Assembly: GCA_910583965.1 (NCBI GenBank)
Contig: CAJUAE010000025.1
Coordinates: 1-38,521 of the forward strand
DNA length: 38,521 nucleotides
Reading direction: 5' to 3'
DNA from: an uncultured Lachnospiraceae bacterium
GTDB taxonomy: Bacteria > Bacillota > Clostridia > Lachnospirales > Lachnospiraceae
Below the pieces are notes generated by a model that worked only from the letters and a program-made list of their open reading frames with translations, searched no databases and was not told where the DNA came from. Below, one piece after another: positions 24,757 to 32,245 of this stretch; position 1 is the first letter of the stretch, and each line of letters starts with the position of its first letter. The position numbers and the translations under genes were made by a program.

Positions 24757-27102
24757 CTATTCAGAAAGATAAATCTCCACACTGTCCACAATCGCTTTCA
24801 ATGTTGCGTCAATGTCCTGTATACCCTCAAGATATTTCACACCCTCTGTATAAATTGCTGTTTCCAGTACAGTATCGCTTAAATATGGTGTGTCAAGCTG
24901 TGTAATCCACGCTTCTAACTTATCAATTCCTTCCTGCTTTACTGGATAAATTACATATTCAAAGTGCGTACCATCCTTCGTCGAAAAACTCATATAATAC
25001 TGTCCACCATCATCCCCAAGTTCACTCTCATCATAGGCAAATTGCACTGGCAACGCTTTCTTATTGACAGGAAGCCCAAACTGCATAGTCTCCTGAACAG
25101 TTGCACCGAGCATCATTTGTACAAACTGTTTCGCCGCATCTGGATTCTTGGTTGCCGTATTGATCCCAGCGATTGAACCTGGATGATAAACATTCTCACA
25201 CTGTCCGCTCATCAGTTTTATCTGTGTATCTTCCAATCCTTTAATCCTTGGCACTGACAACATATCCCTGTAAGTACTTGCACTGACTACCTCCCCATAT
25301 GCAAATGGTGCCTGCTGCATTAGATAAAATGTGTCTTGTATCATCATAAAGTACTTTTCTTCCTCATAATTTCTTCCATCTTCGTCAATTAAATTTTGTT
25401 TATACTGCTCAATATACTCCTCTGGTGTGCCGTTCATCTCCACATCATAAAGTCTCTTTGACTGCTCCAAAAACTCTCGTATTTTACTCTGATTTAACTG
25501 CCCATTCTCATCCTTCCATGTCGGTGCACACACTGGCATAAACCTTCTCATAATACCAGTTGCTGAACACACACTCAAAATACTCGTATCAGAATACGTT
25601 TCCCTTGCCTTCTCTGCCATATCTGCAATGGACTGATAATTATTTGCTTTGCCTACATAATCCTCATTGCCCAATAGAACAGGAATAAAAAACTTTGCTG
25701 GAACTGCATACATCTGGTCGCCTGTCTGAATCTGTTCAATTAAGTTTCTATAAAGCCCCTCACTTTGATCAATCTCATTGACTATATCAGACAAATCCAT
25801 CAGTACTCCTTTTTCCGCATAAGTATCAACATTAATTCCATCTAGCATAATAACATCAGGGCCATTGCCACTAAGCAATTGTGTATTTAACTTTTTTAAC
25901 GCATCTTCCCTTGTTACGCCACCCTCGTCCATTCCAATCTGATACTCTATAAACAGATTGGGATACTGTGTCTGATATGCTGAAATCGTCTGTTTTACTA
26001 AGTCATCTTCACTTAAACTATAAACCGTAATCTTGTCATTTGGAACAGAAGGAACTGTAGCATCATATGTAAACTTTACAATTTTGCCACCATTGTAAGC
26101 TGCCAAAAACTCATTTTTGTCATTCATTGTCATTGCCAAAATACTATATGTAGGATCTCCTAGCGAGGAAAGACTTCCATCAATTACCTGTTCCACTACG
26201 CCTCCGCCAATGACATGACGATACAAACCTTTTTCTCCTGCTATATAGATAGTTTTGTCCGCACCCAGAAAAGTATATGCCGTGTAACCTCCTCCTGTCC
26301 ATGACATCCCGTTATAGTTTTGCTCAGCAAAGCTATCTAACACTTCATCTTCAATAAAAATTTTCTTTTCCAAATCATACAAAAAAATCTTCTCAAATGT
26401 CAGGCACATTAAAATACCATCTTTACATTCAATCAAATCTGTTGTGTCCTCAAGTGTCAACAACTTTTCCGCTGTACCTGCATTGACATCCACCTGATAG
26501 ATTATTTTGCACCCTGACGCAAACGCATATAAAGTTCCTTGCTCATCAAATGCCAATGTCCTTAAATTAGAATCTGCATCTGGTAGTGGAATAGAAATTT
26601 GCTTTGTAGTACCATCTGTATTATAAATATAAAGATTGTACTCATAATCGCTCTCTGTACCCTCTATTTTATCCATACCAACAATAGCAATTGTTCCATC
26701 CTTTGCAATAGCTGACGCCGCAGGATAATGTTCCTCAATAAAGCGAGAAAAACTTTCATCTGTCTCCATATTCCATGTTGTACCATTATCCTTTGATACA
26801 AATTTTTGTTTTTTAAGACTATTTAGAAAAACTATTTGGCCATCACTTAAAATTTGTTGTTCTACTTTATCATAGAAAGTTTCACCTTCTAGAACATTTG
26901 TTTCTATATAGCGCCCCATTCCTCCAGTTACTGTCTCATCTTGTTCATACTCGCTTGAACTTTCTTCTGTCTCTGTTGAAATTTTTGAATTTCTCTCATT
27001 GCTAGTAGTCTGATCCTTTGTACTACATCCAATTGACATAACACCGACTGTCGTTGCCATAAACAAAGCTGCTGTTTTTGTGACAATTGATTTTTTTCTC
27101 AT
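24757..27102 (-). CDS. Propeller-fused extracellular solute-binding lipoprotein
   Basis: A 781-residue lipoprotein (lipobox MSIGC, Cys near residue 26; Ser/Thr/Glu-rich linker to about 55). Residues of about 60-345 form repeated beta-rich units (ILSDGQIVFLNSLKKQKFVS, AIAKDGTIAIVGMD, LAFDEQGTLYAFASG, AMTMNDKNEFLAAYNGGKIV), each with a turn like D-x-x-G-x-x-Y, as in beta-propellers. From about residue 355 a family-1 sugar-binding domain follows (LVKQTISAYQTQYPNLFIEY; LLSGNGPDVIMLDG; PAKFFIPVLLGN; NPDAAKQFVQMML). Most binding proteins have only the second part. The ATG follows GGAGGGAAGTT. It leads an operon of two permeases and an HlyD-like adaptor. The substrate is unknown; no glycosidase is attached. 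Confidence 0.85.
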   Translation of the reverse strand: MRKKSIVTKTAALFMATTVGVMSIGCSTKDQTTSNERNSKISTETEESSSEYEQDETVTGGMGRYIETNVLEGETFYDKVEQQILSDGQIVFLNSLKKQKFVSKDNGTTWNMETDESFSRFIEEHYPAASAIAKDGTIAIVGMDKIEGTESDYEYNLYIYNTDGTTKQISIPLPDADSNLRTLAFDEQGTLYAFASGCKIIYQVDVNAGTAEKLLTLEDTTDLIECKDGILMCLTFEKIFLYDLEKKIFIEDEVLDSFAEQNYNGMSWTGGGYTAYTFLGADKTIYIAGEKGLYRHVIGGGVVEQVIDGSLSSLGDPTYSILAMTMNDKNEFLAAYNGGKIVKFTYDATVPSVPNDKITVYSLSEDDLVKQTISAYQTQYPNLFIEYQIGMDEGGVTREDALKKLNTQLLSGNGPDVIMLDGINVDTYAEKGVLMDLSDIVNEIDQSEGLYRNLIEQIQTGDQMYAVPAKFFIPVLLGNEDYVGKANNYQSIADMAEKARETYSDTSILSVCSATGIMRRFMPVCAPTWKDENGQLNQSKIREFLEQSKRLYDVEMNGTPEEYIEQYKQNLIDEDGRNYEEEKYFMMIQDTFYLMQQAPFAYGEVVSASTYRDMLSVPRIKGLEDTQIKLMSGQCENVYHPGSIAGINTATKNPDAAKQFVQMMLGATVQETMQFGLPVNKKALPVQFAYDESELGDDGGQYYMSFSTKDGTHFEYVIYPVKQEGIDKLEAWITQLDTPYLSDTVLETAIYTEGVKYLEGIQDIDATLKAIVDSVEIYLSE

Positions 27103-27342
27103 AACTTCCCTCCATGTATTCTTTCATCTTTATACATTGGTATTGTAGCATAGTTTTCTCTAAAAAATCTCTAAAGCCAACACCCTGTTCTTTCAACAAT
27201 TTTCCCAAAAGACCTATACCTTTACTGTCTATCTGCCGATATTATCTATATAAGTAGACCCAATATTTTTACACTGAAATACATCTCAAAAACAGATACA
27301 AAAGATTTTTGCGCGTCTATAATCAAATTAGGAGGGATATAC

Positions 27343-28341
27343 ATGGCAGTTCAATTAAAACCATTTTTGCCAATGGACCTTATAGAAAAAATCACAAATA
27401 ATAATTTTTCCTATATAAGTTCTTATTCTAAAAAAATAGTAGAAACTGATAACGATATTGTGGATCTTCAAGACAAAGAGGATACTTTTCGCCAAAAATT
27501 AAAAGCGCTAAAACGCTACTCACCAGGCGGAACTTCAAAAGAATTAACAGAAAAACGTATAGAAGATTTTCTAAAATCCTATAATGAATTAGAAAGCAAC
27601 TCCACTTCCATAACAGATAAAGATATAAAAAAACAAATATCCAAACTAAAAAATTTGTTCTCAGAACATGAAAAAGACCTAAGAAAAATTGGCATTACAA
27701 GAGAAAAAGGCAAATACACACTCAACAACAAAGCTTTTGCAAACGCAAAAGACAAAGCAATTGATAAACTATTTGTTGGAACCGATTCTTTTATTGCAAA
27801 AGCAGATAAGATTATGCGCAGATTAGAAGATACCACTGACGGCGCAGAATACAGTGTGGTTGAACGTAACCTAAACAAGACTACCAAATACAAAAAAACT
27901 GACGTAGCGCTTGCTGCCAACATAACACTTGCTGGTTCAGCAATATCCGCTTTGCAGAAAAGCAACACCTTGATACAAGCGGGTTTCTCTGACTCTGAGT
28001 TTCAAAGTTCTATTAAAGATTGCCTTGGCTATGTTGCAAAGTCTATCTACAATGCAAATAACACAAGCCAAGTAGACACAATCGATAAATTAAATCAACT
28101 GTGTCTTGACCACAAAGAAGATCTTGCCAAAATAGGTTTAACTTTTGACAGTGAAAATAAAAAAATGAGCTTCGATGACACAATCGATCTTACCACCAGC
28201 GAATTTAAAGATGCTTACAATAATTTATTTGGTGAAAATGCAACATTTATCACCACTGCCGCCGAAGATTGCAAAAGCATTATTAATAGTCTTCTTCAAC
28301 CAGAAAAAATTGGTGTATCCATTATTGACCAACAGATTTAA
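27343..28341 (+). CDS. Unknown 332-residue protein with two internal FliD-tail-like repeats
   Basis: No signal peptide or membrane helix is seen. The protein is Lys/Asp/Ser-rich, mostly helical, and carries an internal duplication. Repeat one, residues of about 100-161, has KLKNLFSEHEKDLRKIGIT and then DKLFVGTDSF; repeat two, of about 248-316, has KLNQLCLDHKEDLAKIGLT and then NNLFGENATF. This layout (Leu-rich helix, KIGIT turn, short beta hairpin, LFG, helix) resembles the C-terminal part of flagellar cap proteins (FliD), and DFLKSYNELESNST at 75-88 fits that family too. There are no flagellar genes nearby, so an export-linked or structural role is only a guess. The ATG follows TAGGAGGGATATAC. 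The gene diverges from the propeller transporter operon and ends at a strong terminator. Confidence 0.75.
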   Translation: MAVQLKPFLPMDLIEKITNNNFSYISSYSKKIVETDNDIVDLQDKEDTFRQKLKALKRYSPGGTSKELTEKRIEDFLKSYNELESNSTSITDKDIKKQISKLKNLFSEHEKDLRKIGITREKGKYTLNNKAFANAKDKAIDKLFVGTDSFIAKADKIMRRLEDTTDGAEYSVVERNLNKTTKYKKTDVALAANITLAGSAISALQKSNTLIQAGFSDSEFQSSIKDCLGYVAKSIYNANNTSQVDTIDKLNQLCLDHKEDLAKIGLTFDSENKKMSFDDTIDLTTSEFKDAYNNLFGENATFITTAAEDCKSIINSLLQPEKIGVSIIDQQI

Positions 28342-28427
28342 GTTTAAAAATTACATACAATCGAGTAAAAAAGCTACTTCCCGAACATGACAACCGCTCC
28401 ACTTTTCCTTTCTGCGTCTGTGTACAT

Positions 28428-28466
28428 AAAAATCCCGTCTGTTTTATTTTAAAGACGGGATTTTTT
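28428..28466. terminator. Rho-independent terminator, bidirectional
   Basis: AAAAATCCCGTCT (28428-28440) pairs with AGACGGGATTTTT (28453-28465) around a 12-base loop, with T runs on both strands. It serves the gene ending at 28341 and the convergent gene ending at 28518. Confidence 0.9.
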
Positions 28467-28517
28467 GCGTACTTTTCAAATCAAAAGAAATATATTTTTC
28501 CTTACTCTATGCGTCCT

Positions 28518-28907
28518 CTAACTCTCAAGAAAAACATCTGTCATTCCTGCTTTTTTTGCAAAGTAATCTTTCTTTGACATCAGTTCTTTTTGTTTATGTT
28601 CTGGTAGACGGACAAATATATCCTCATAATCTAGTTCAATCAATTCTGTTCCTTTTGCCAATTCAAAAAGCTGTGTATTGAGCCAATCTTCCCACAAATC
28701 CTCAAACAACTCCTTACTGTCTGTAAAGATTAACATATCATTAAATCCATAAGGCGGATTATAATATTGTAGCTTGATATAGCCATACCTTCCGGCATCC
28801 AACACCACAATATTCTGTTCCTCATCATCATAGATTTCTTCATAGGCATCCGCCACTCTTTTGCACTTTTCACGTTCATCTTCTGTAATGTACATTTTTT
28901 TCTCCAT
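28518..28907 (-). CDS. Conserved-looking acidic hypothetical protein
   Basis: A 129-residue soluble, acidic protein with no signal peptide or membrane segment. It has an N-terminal helix (ITEDEREKCKRVADAYEEIY), a beta-rich centre (IVVLDAGRYGYIKLQYYNPP) and an acidic helix with Trp pairs (ELFEDLWEDWLNTQLF). The ATG follows GGGAGGTATCT. I do not recognise a family and infer no function. It lies alone between two convergent or divergent neighbours. Confidence 0.75.
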   Translation of the reverse strand: MEKKMYITEDEREKCKRVADAYEEIYDDEEQNIVVLDAGRYGYIKLQYYNPPYGFNDMLIFTDSKELFEDLWEDWLNTQLFELAKGTELIELDYEDIFVRLPEHKQKELMSKKDYFAKKAGMTDVFLES

Positions 28908-28998
28908 AGATACCTCCCGTTATTCTATTTCCTATACGCTCTATTCTAACCATCTTGTAACCCCCTAAGAGACAATCATTTCCAATCTCTTATAAAAC

Positions 28999-29018
28999 AT
29001 GGTGCGTACACGCACCAT
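28999..29018. promoter_or_regulatory. Palindromic operator before the XRE regulator
   Basis: ATGGTGCGT and ACGCACCAT form a perfect 9-base inverted repeat with a 2-base spacer. It lies five bases before a TATAAT box at 29024-29029, thus between the -35 and -10 positions, and 50 bases before the regulator's start. Autorepression by that regulator is a simple inference. Confidence 0.65.
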
Positions 29019-29068
29019 ATCATTATAATTCACCAACATATAAAATACAAGAAGGAGGGCTATATAAA

Positions 29069-29278
29069 ATGATAAAATATGATAAATTATGGATAACTCT
29101 CAAAAAGAAACATATTAGTCAATACAAACTAATTAAATATTATGGGGTAGACAAAGCTCAATTACAGCGTTTACGCAATAATGAAATTGTAAAAACACTT
29201 ATTATCAACAGTTTATGTGATATTCTAAATTGTAATGTTGAGGACATTATGGAATATGTCCCTGACGAAAAGGTTTAA
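29069..29278 (+). CDS. Small XRE/Cro-type DNA-binding protein
   Basis: A 69-residue protein that is little more than a helix-turn-helix: LWITLKKKHISQYKLIKYY then GVDKAQLQRLRNNEIVKTLI, and the typical ending LCDILNCNVEDIMEYVPDE. It resembles the one-domain regulators common on mobile elements and in phage-like islands, but no such genes are adjacent. The ATG follows AAGGAGGGCTATATAAA. A perfect palindrome upstream is the probable binding site. Confidence 0.9.
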   Translation: MIKYDKLWITLKKKHISQYKLIKYYGVDKAQLQRLRNNEIVKTLIINSLCDILNCNVEDIMEYVPDEKV

Positions 29279-29308
29279 AATCCTAAACCGTAAATTAAAA
29301 TCGGCAAA

Positions 29309-29968
29309 TCACATCTGTAGCAAAACATCTATTATTTCCATAGGTTTTTTAACAAAAACTGTTGCCCCATGTTCTATTAAAAACTCCTTGTCCCGAAATC
29401 CCCAAAGCACACTAATGCATGGAAGTCCTGCATTTTGCGCCGTCTGCAGATCCACATCAGAATCCCCTACATAGATAGCTTCTTGTTTGGTTTTATTAAG
29501 CACATCTAACGCAAGATTAACACTGTCTGGCTCAGGTTTTCTTCTCAAATTTTCACGGTCTCCAATTGCAACATCCACCTGTGGAAAATATTTATGGTTT
29601 AAATCTTGTACTGCTGAGTCAATTTTGTTAGAGACAATTGCAAGTGCATAACCTCTGTCTTTTAATTCCTGTAAAAGTTGTGGGATCCCATCATATGCTT
29701 TTGTCGCATCATTACAATGCTGTCCATAATATTCTTTAAATATTGCAAAAGCTCGCTCAAATTCTGAATTGCTCTCTCCATCAGGAACAGCACGAATCAT
29801 CAGATTTCTCACACCATTCCCCACAAACCGTCGCACTTCATCCAAAGTGCGCTCTGGCATATTACAAAATTTAAGCGCATAATTTGTCGCTTTCTTCAAA
29901 TCCTCTAATGTATCCAAAAGAGTTCCATCTAAATCAAAAATTACAGTATTTATTTTTTTATCAGACAT
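29309..29968 (-). CDS. HAD-family hydrolase, phosphoglycolate phosphatase-like
   Basis: A haloacid-dehalogenase phosphatase of about 219 residues. Motif I is VIFDLDGTLLDT, motif II VSNKID, and motifs III/IV are KPEP and YVGDSDVDLQTAQNAG, so all catalytic residues are present. The alpha-helical cap is of the Gph/PpaX type. The frame starts five codons earlier, but the ATG at 29966-29968 has GGGAGTAGGAAAA directly before it. It begins 26 bases after larC on the same strand, so it may be co-transcribed. The substrate cannot be told from sequence; a housekeeping role on small sugar phosphates or pyrophosphate is likely. Confidence 0.85.
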   Translation of the reverse strand: MSDKKINTVIFDLDGTLLDTLEDLKKATNYALKFCNMPERTLDEVRRFVGNGVRNLMIRAVPDGESNSEFERAFAIFKEYYGQHCNDATKAYDGIPQLLQELKDRGYALAIVSNKIDSAVQDLNHKYFPQVDVAIGDRENLRRKPEPDSVNLALDVLNKTKQEAIYVGDSDVDLQTAQNAGLPCISVLWGFRDKEFLIEHGATVFVKKPMEIIDVLLQM

Positions 29969-29994
29969 TTTTCCTACTCCCATTGTATGATTTC

Positions 29995-31305
29995 TTAATG
30001 ATTCAATTCTACATAAATTTTATTGTAGGCTTCTAAATAAGGAATTTTCTTCTCTTGGCAAACTGACGCCAGTGATTCATATTCAGGATATATCCTTTTC
30101 CCACATACCTTCACCGCAATTTTACCCAGACTGGTATCTAAAATTTGATGTTCCCGCTTTAAAATTGTACGTTCCATCTCCAGTCTTCTAATGCCAATTG
30201 TCGTAGTTTCCTGAAAGATAATTTGCTCTAACTTTGCAATATCTGATTCCCCACAAATCACACTTAACTGATAAGCAGGTCTATTCTTTTTCATAAAAAC
30301 TGGCACATAGTACACATCTCTTGCTCCTGCCGCAAAGAGCCTGTCCATCACATAGCCAAACGCCTCACCTGAACAATCATCAATATTTGTCTCCAATTTA
30401 TAAATTTTATCCTGTGTTTCAGAATCTTCCTCAATTATCATTGCTCGCAGCAGGCTAGCCTTCTCATACATTCTCTTACCTGCACCGACACCACTTGCTA
30501 TTATCTGAAACTTTGATGGCAGATGTGCTTTCGTTCTGACTGCAGCAGCAATTGCCGCCCCTGTCGGCGTCACAAACTCACCTTGAAATTCCATAAAATG
30601 CACTGGAAGTTGATAAGCTTCCATAATGTTTGCTGTTGCTGGAACTGGTATTGGTAAAATTCCATGTTGACAGCGCACACTTCCATGTCCTTCATATAAC
30701 TCCGATACAATAATATCTGTTATGTTATATTTTTTTCTCAATGAATCAATACATACAGCAGCAGACAAAATATCTACAATAGAATCCACTGCTCCCACCT
30801 CATGAAAATGTACTTCATTTACAGGTTTATTGTGCGCTTTTGATTCTGCTTCTGCTAAAATCCGAAAAATCTTTTGTGCTAAATCTTTTGCTTCTTTTGT
30901 CATTTTTGCTTGATTCAAAACATTGATTATTTCTTTCAATCCTGTATGATGATGCTCTCCCTGCTCGTGATGATGTATTTCATGCTCATGATGATGCTCT
31001 TGTTCCTGATGATGTGTTTCATGCTCATGATAATGTTCTTTCTCCATGTTAGCATGTCCATGTAGGTATTCCATATTATGGTCATGATTTTCATGTTCCT
31101 TATCAAGAAGTACCGCAAAATCACAAGCACAAACACCCGCTTTCTGAACTTTCTTTATTGTTATCTCAAATCCGGGCACCGACGACTTAATACTATTGAT
31201 GGCATCTTCAAGCACTTTCTGATCAGCACCAAGATCAAGCATTGCTGCGACCGTCATATCTCCACTAATTCCAGAATAGCACTCTATATAGAGCGTTCTT
31301 TTCAT
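29995..31305 (-). CDS. larC: Nickel-pincer cofactor synthesis protein LarC
   Basis: LarC inserts nickel into the pyridinium dithio-nucleotide, the last step in making the cofactor of lactate racemase LarA and relatives. The protein opens with LYIECYSGISGDMTVAAMLD, typical of the family. A His-rich stretch (about residues 75-125, with HHHEHEIHHHEQGEHHH) then fits nickel handling, followed by EVHFHEVGAVDSIVDILSAA, GAAIAAAV and the C-terminal half (LETNIDDCSGEAFGYVMDRL). LarC is split by a programmed frameshift in Lactobacillus plantarum; here it is one frame. The first ATG (31317) is too close to AAAGGA, so the one at 31305 is preferred, though its spacing is long. It lies downstream of larB with a 161-base gap. 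Confidence 0.93.
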   Translation of the reverse strand: MKRTLYIECYSGISGDMTVAAMLDLGADQKVLEDAINSIKSSVPGFEITIKKVQKAGVCACDFAVLLDKEHENHDHNMEYLHGHANMEKEHYHEHETHHQEQEHHHEHEIHHHEQGEHHHTGLKEIINVLNQAKMTKEAKDLAQKIFRILAEAESKAHNKPVNEVHFHEVGAVDSIVDILSAAVCIDSLRKKYNITDIIVSELYEGHGSVRCQHGILPIPVPATANIMEAYQLPVHFMEFQGEFVTPTGAAIAAAVRTKAHLPSKFQIIASGVGAGKRMYEKASLLRAMIIEEDSETQDKIYKLETNIDDCSGEAFGYVMDRLFAAGARDVYYVPVFMKKNRPAYQLSVICGESDIAKLEQIIFQETTTIGIRRLEMERTILKREHQILDTSLGKIAVKVCGKRIYPEYESLASVCQEKKIPYLEAYNKIYVELNH

Positions 31306-31466
31306 AATTATATTCATTCCTTTCTATTGTCTATTGATAACAGTTCAGTTTTTGATTTCCTGCTGCCATGCAAAATACTTTGTAGTGACCTGATACCGTT
31401 TAACCTTATAGCTATTTCACGAACTTTGATCTAAGGTTGAGCAGTAACGTCTATTGTTACAATTCC

Positions 31467-32225
31467 TTATTTTATACTTGCAAGTCTGTTAATCTGCGTT
31501 GCAATATACCCTGCTCCATAGCCATTGTCAATGTTGACAACTGCAATCCCGTTTGCACAGGAATTAATCATTGTAAGTAATGCTGACAAACCATGTAGAT
31601 TCGCTCCATAACCAACAGATGTCGGAACTGCAATGACAGGATTGCTGACAAGCCCTCCTAGCACACTCGCCAAAGCACCTTCCATACCAGCCACTGCCAC
31701 CACACAATTCGCCTGTTGTATCACTTCTGCATTCGCCAATAATCTATGCAGACCACTTACTCCCACATCATAAACTCGACTTACTGAAGCACCAAAATAT
31801 TCCGCGGTTTGTGCTGCCTCCTCTGCAACAGGAATATCTGCGGTTCCTGCCGTACAAACCGCAATTTTTCCAATTCGTCTTAACACCTTATCTTCCGGTT
31901 TTTCCTCAATTTTTAAAATTTTTGATATTGTATCATACTGTACTTGCGGAAAACTTTTGGATATCAATGCATATTGTTCTGCGGTTGCTCTTGTTCCCAA
32001 TACTTCACCGTTTTTTTCATATAATTTCTGAAATATAGACACAAGATAGGCATCCTGTTTCCCTGCACAATATACAACTTCCTGAAAACCTGTTCGGACC
32101 TCACGATGCAAATCAAGTTTGGCAAATCCTAATTCTTCAAACGGCTGTTTTTTCAAATATTGCTCTGCCATTTCTGTCGAAATTTCCCTGCGCTGCACTT
32201 TTTCTAACAATTCCCTGATTTCCAT
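31467..32225 (-). CDS. larB: Nickel-pincer cofactor synthase LarB
   Basis: LarB carboxylates nicotinic acid adenine dinucleotide and hydrolyses the phosphoanhydride, giving the pyridinium-3,5-biscarboxylic acid mononucleotide that LarE then sulfurates. The C-terminal half is PurE-like: VCTAGTADIPVAEEAA, VYDVGVSGLHRLL, VVAVAGMEGALASVLGGLV, and GYGANLHGLSALLTMINSCA. The open frame starts at a TTG (32243), but the ATG at 32223-32225 has AGGAGG at good spacing. It begins 20 bases after the c-di-GMP gene. No larE or larA is in the window. Confidence 0.93.
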   Translation of the reverse strand: MEIRELLEKVQRREISTEMAEQYLKKQPFEELGFAKLDLHREVRTGFQEVVYCAGKQDAYLVSIFQKLYEKNGEVLGTRATAEQYALISKSFPQVQYDTISKILKIEEKPEDKVLRRIGKIAVCTAGTADIPVAEEAAQTAEYFGASVSRVYDVGVSGLHRLLANAEVIQQANCVVAVAGMEGALASVLGGLVSNPVIAVPTSVGYGANLHGLSALLTMINSCANGIAVVNIDNGYGAGYIATQINRLASIK

Positions 32226-32245
32226 TCTGTCCTCCTCTGTCAATT

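Noticed and set aside
31306..31466. Possible nickel-responsive riboswitch before larC
   Set aside because: I could not find the conserved core of the NiCo or any other known riboswitch; only unremarkable AT-rich sequence is visible.
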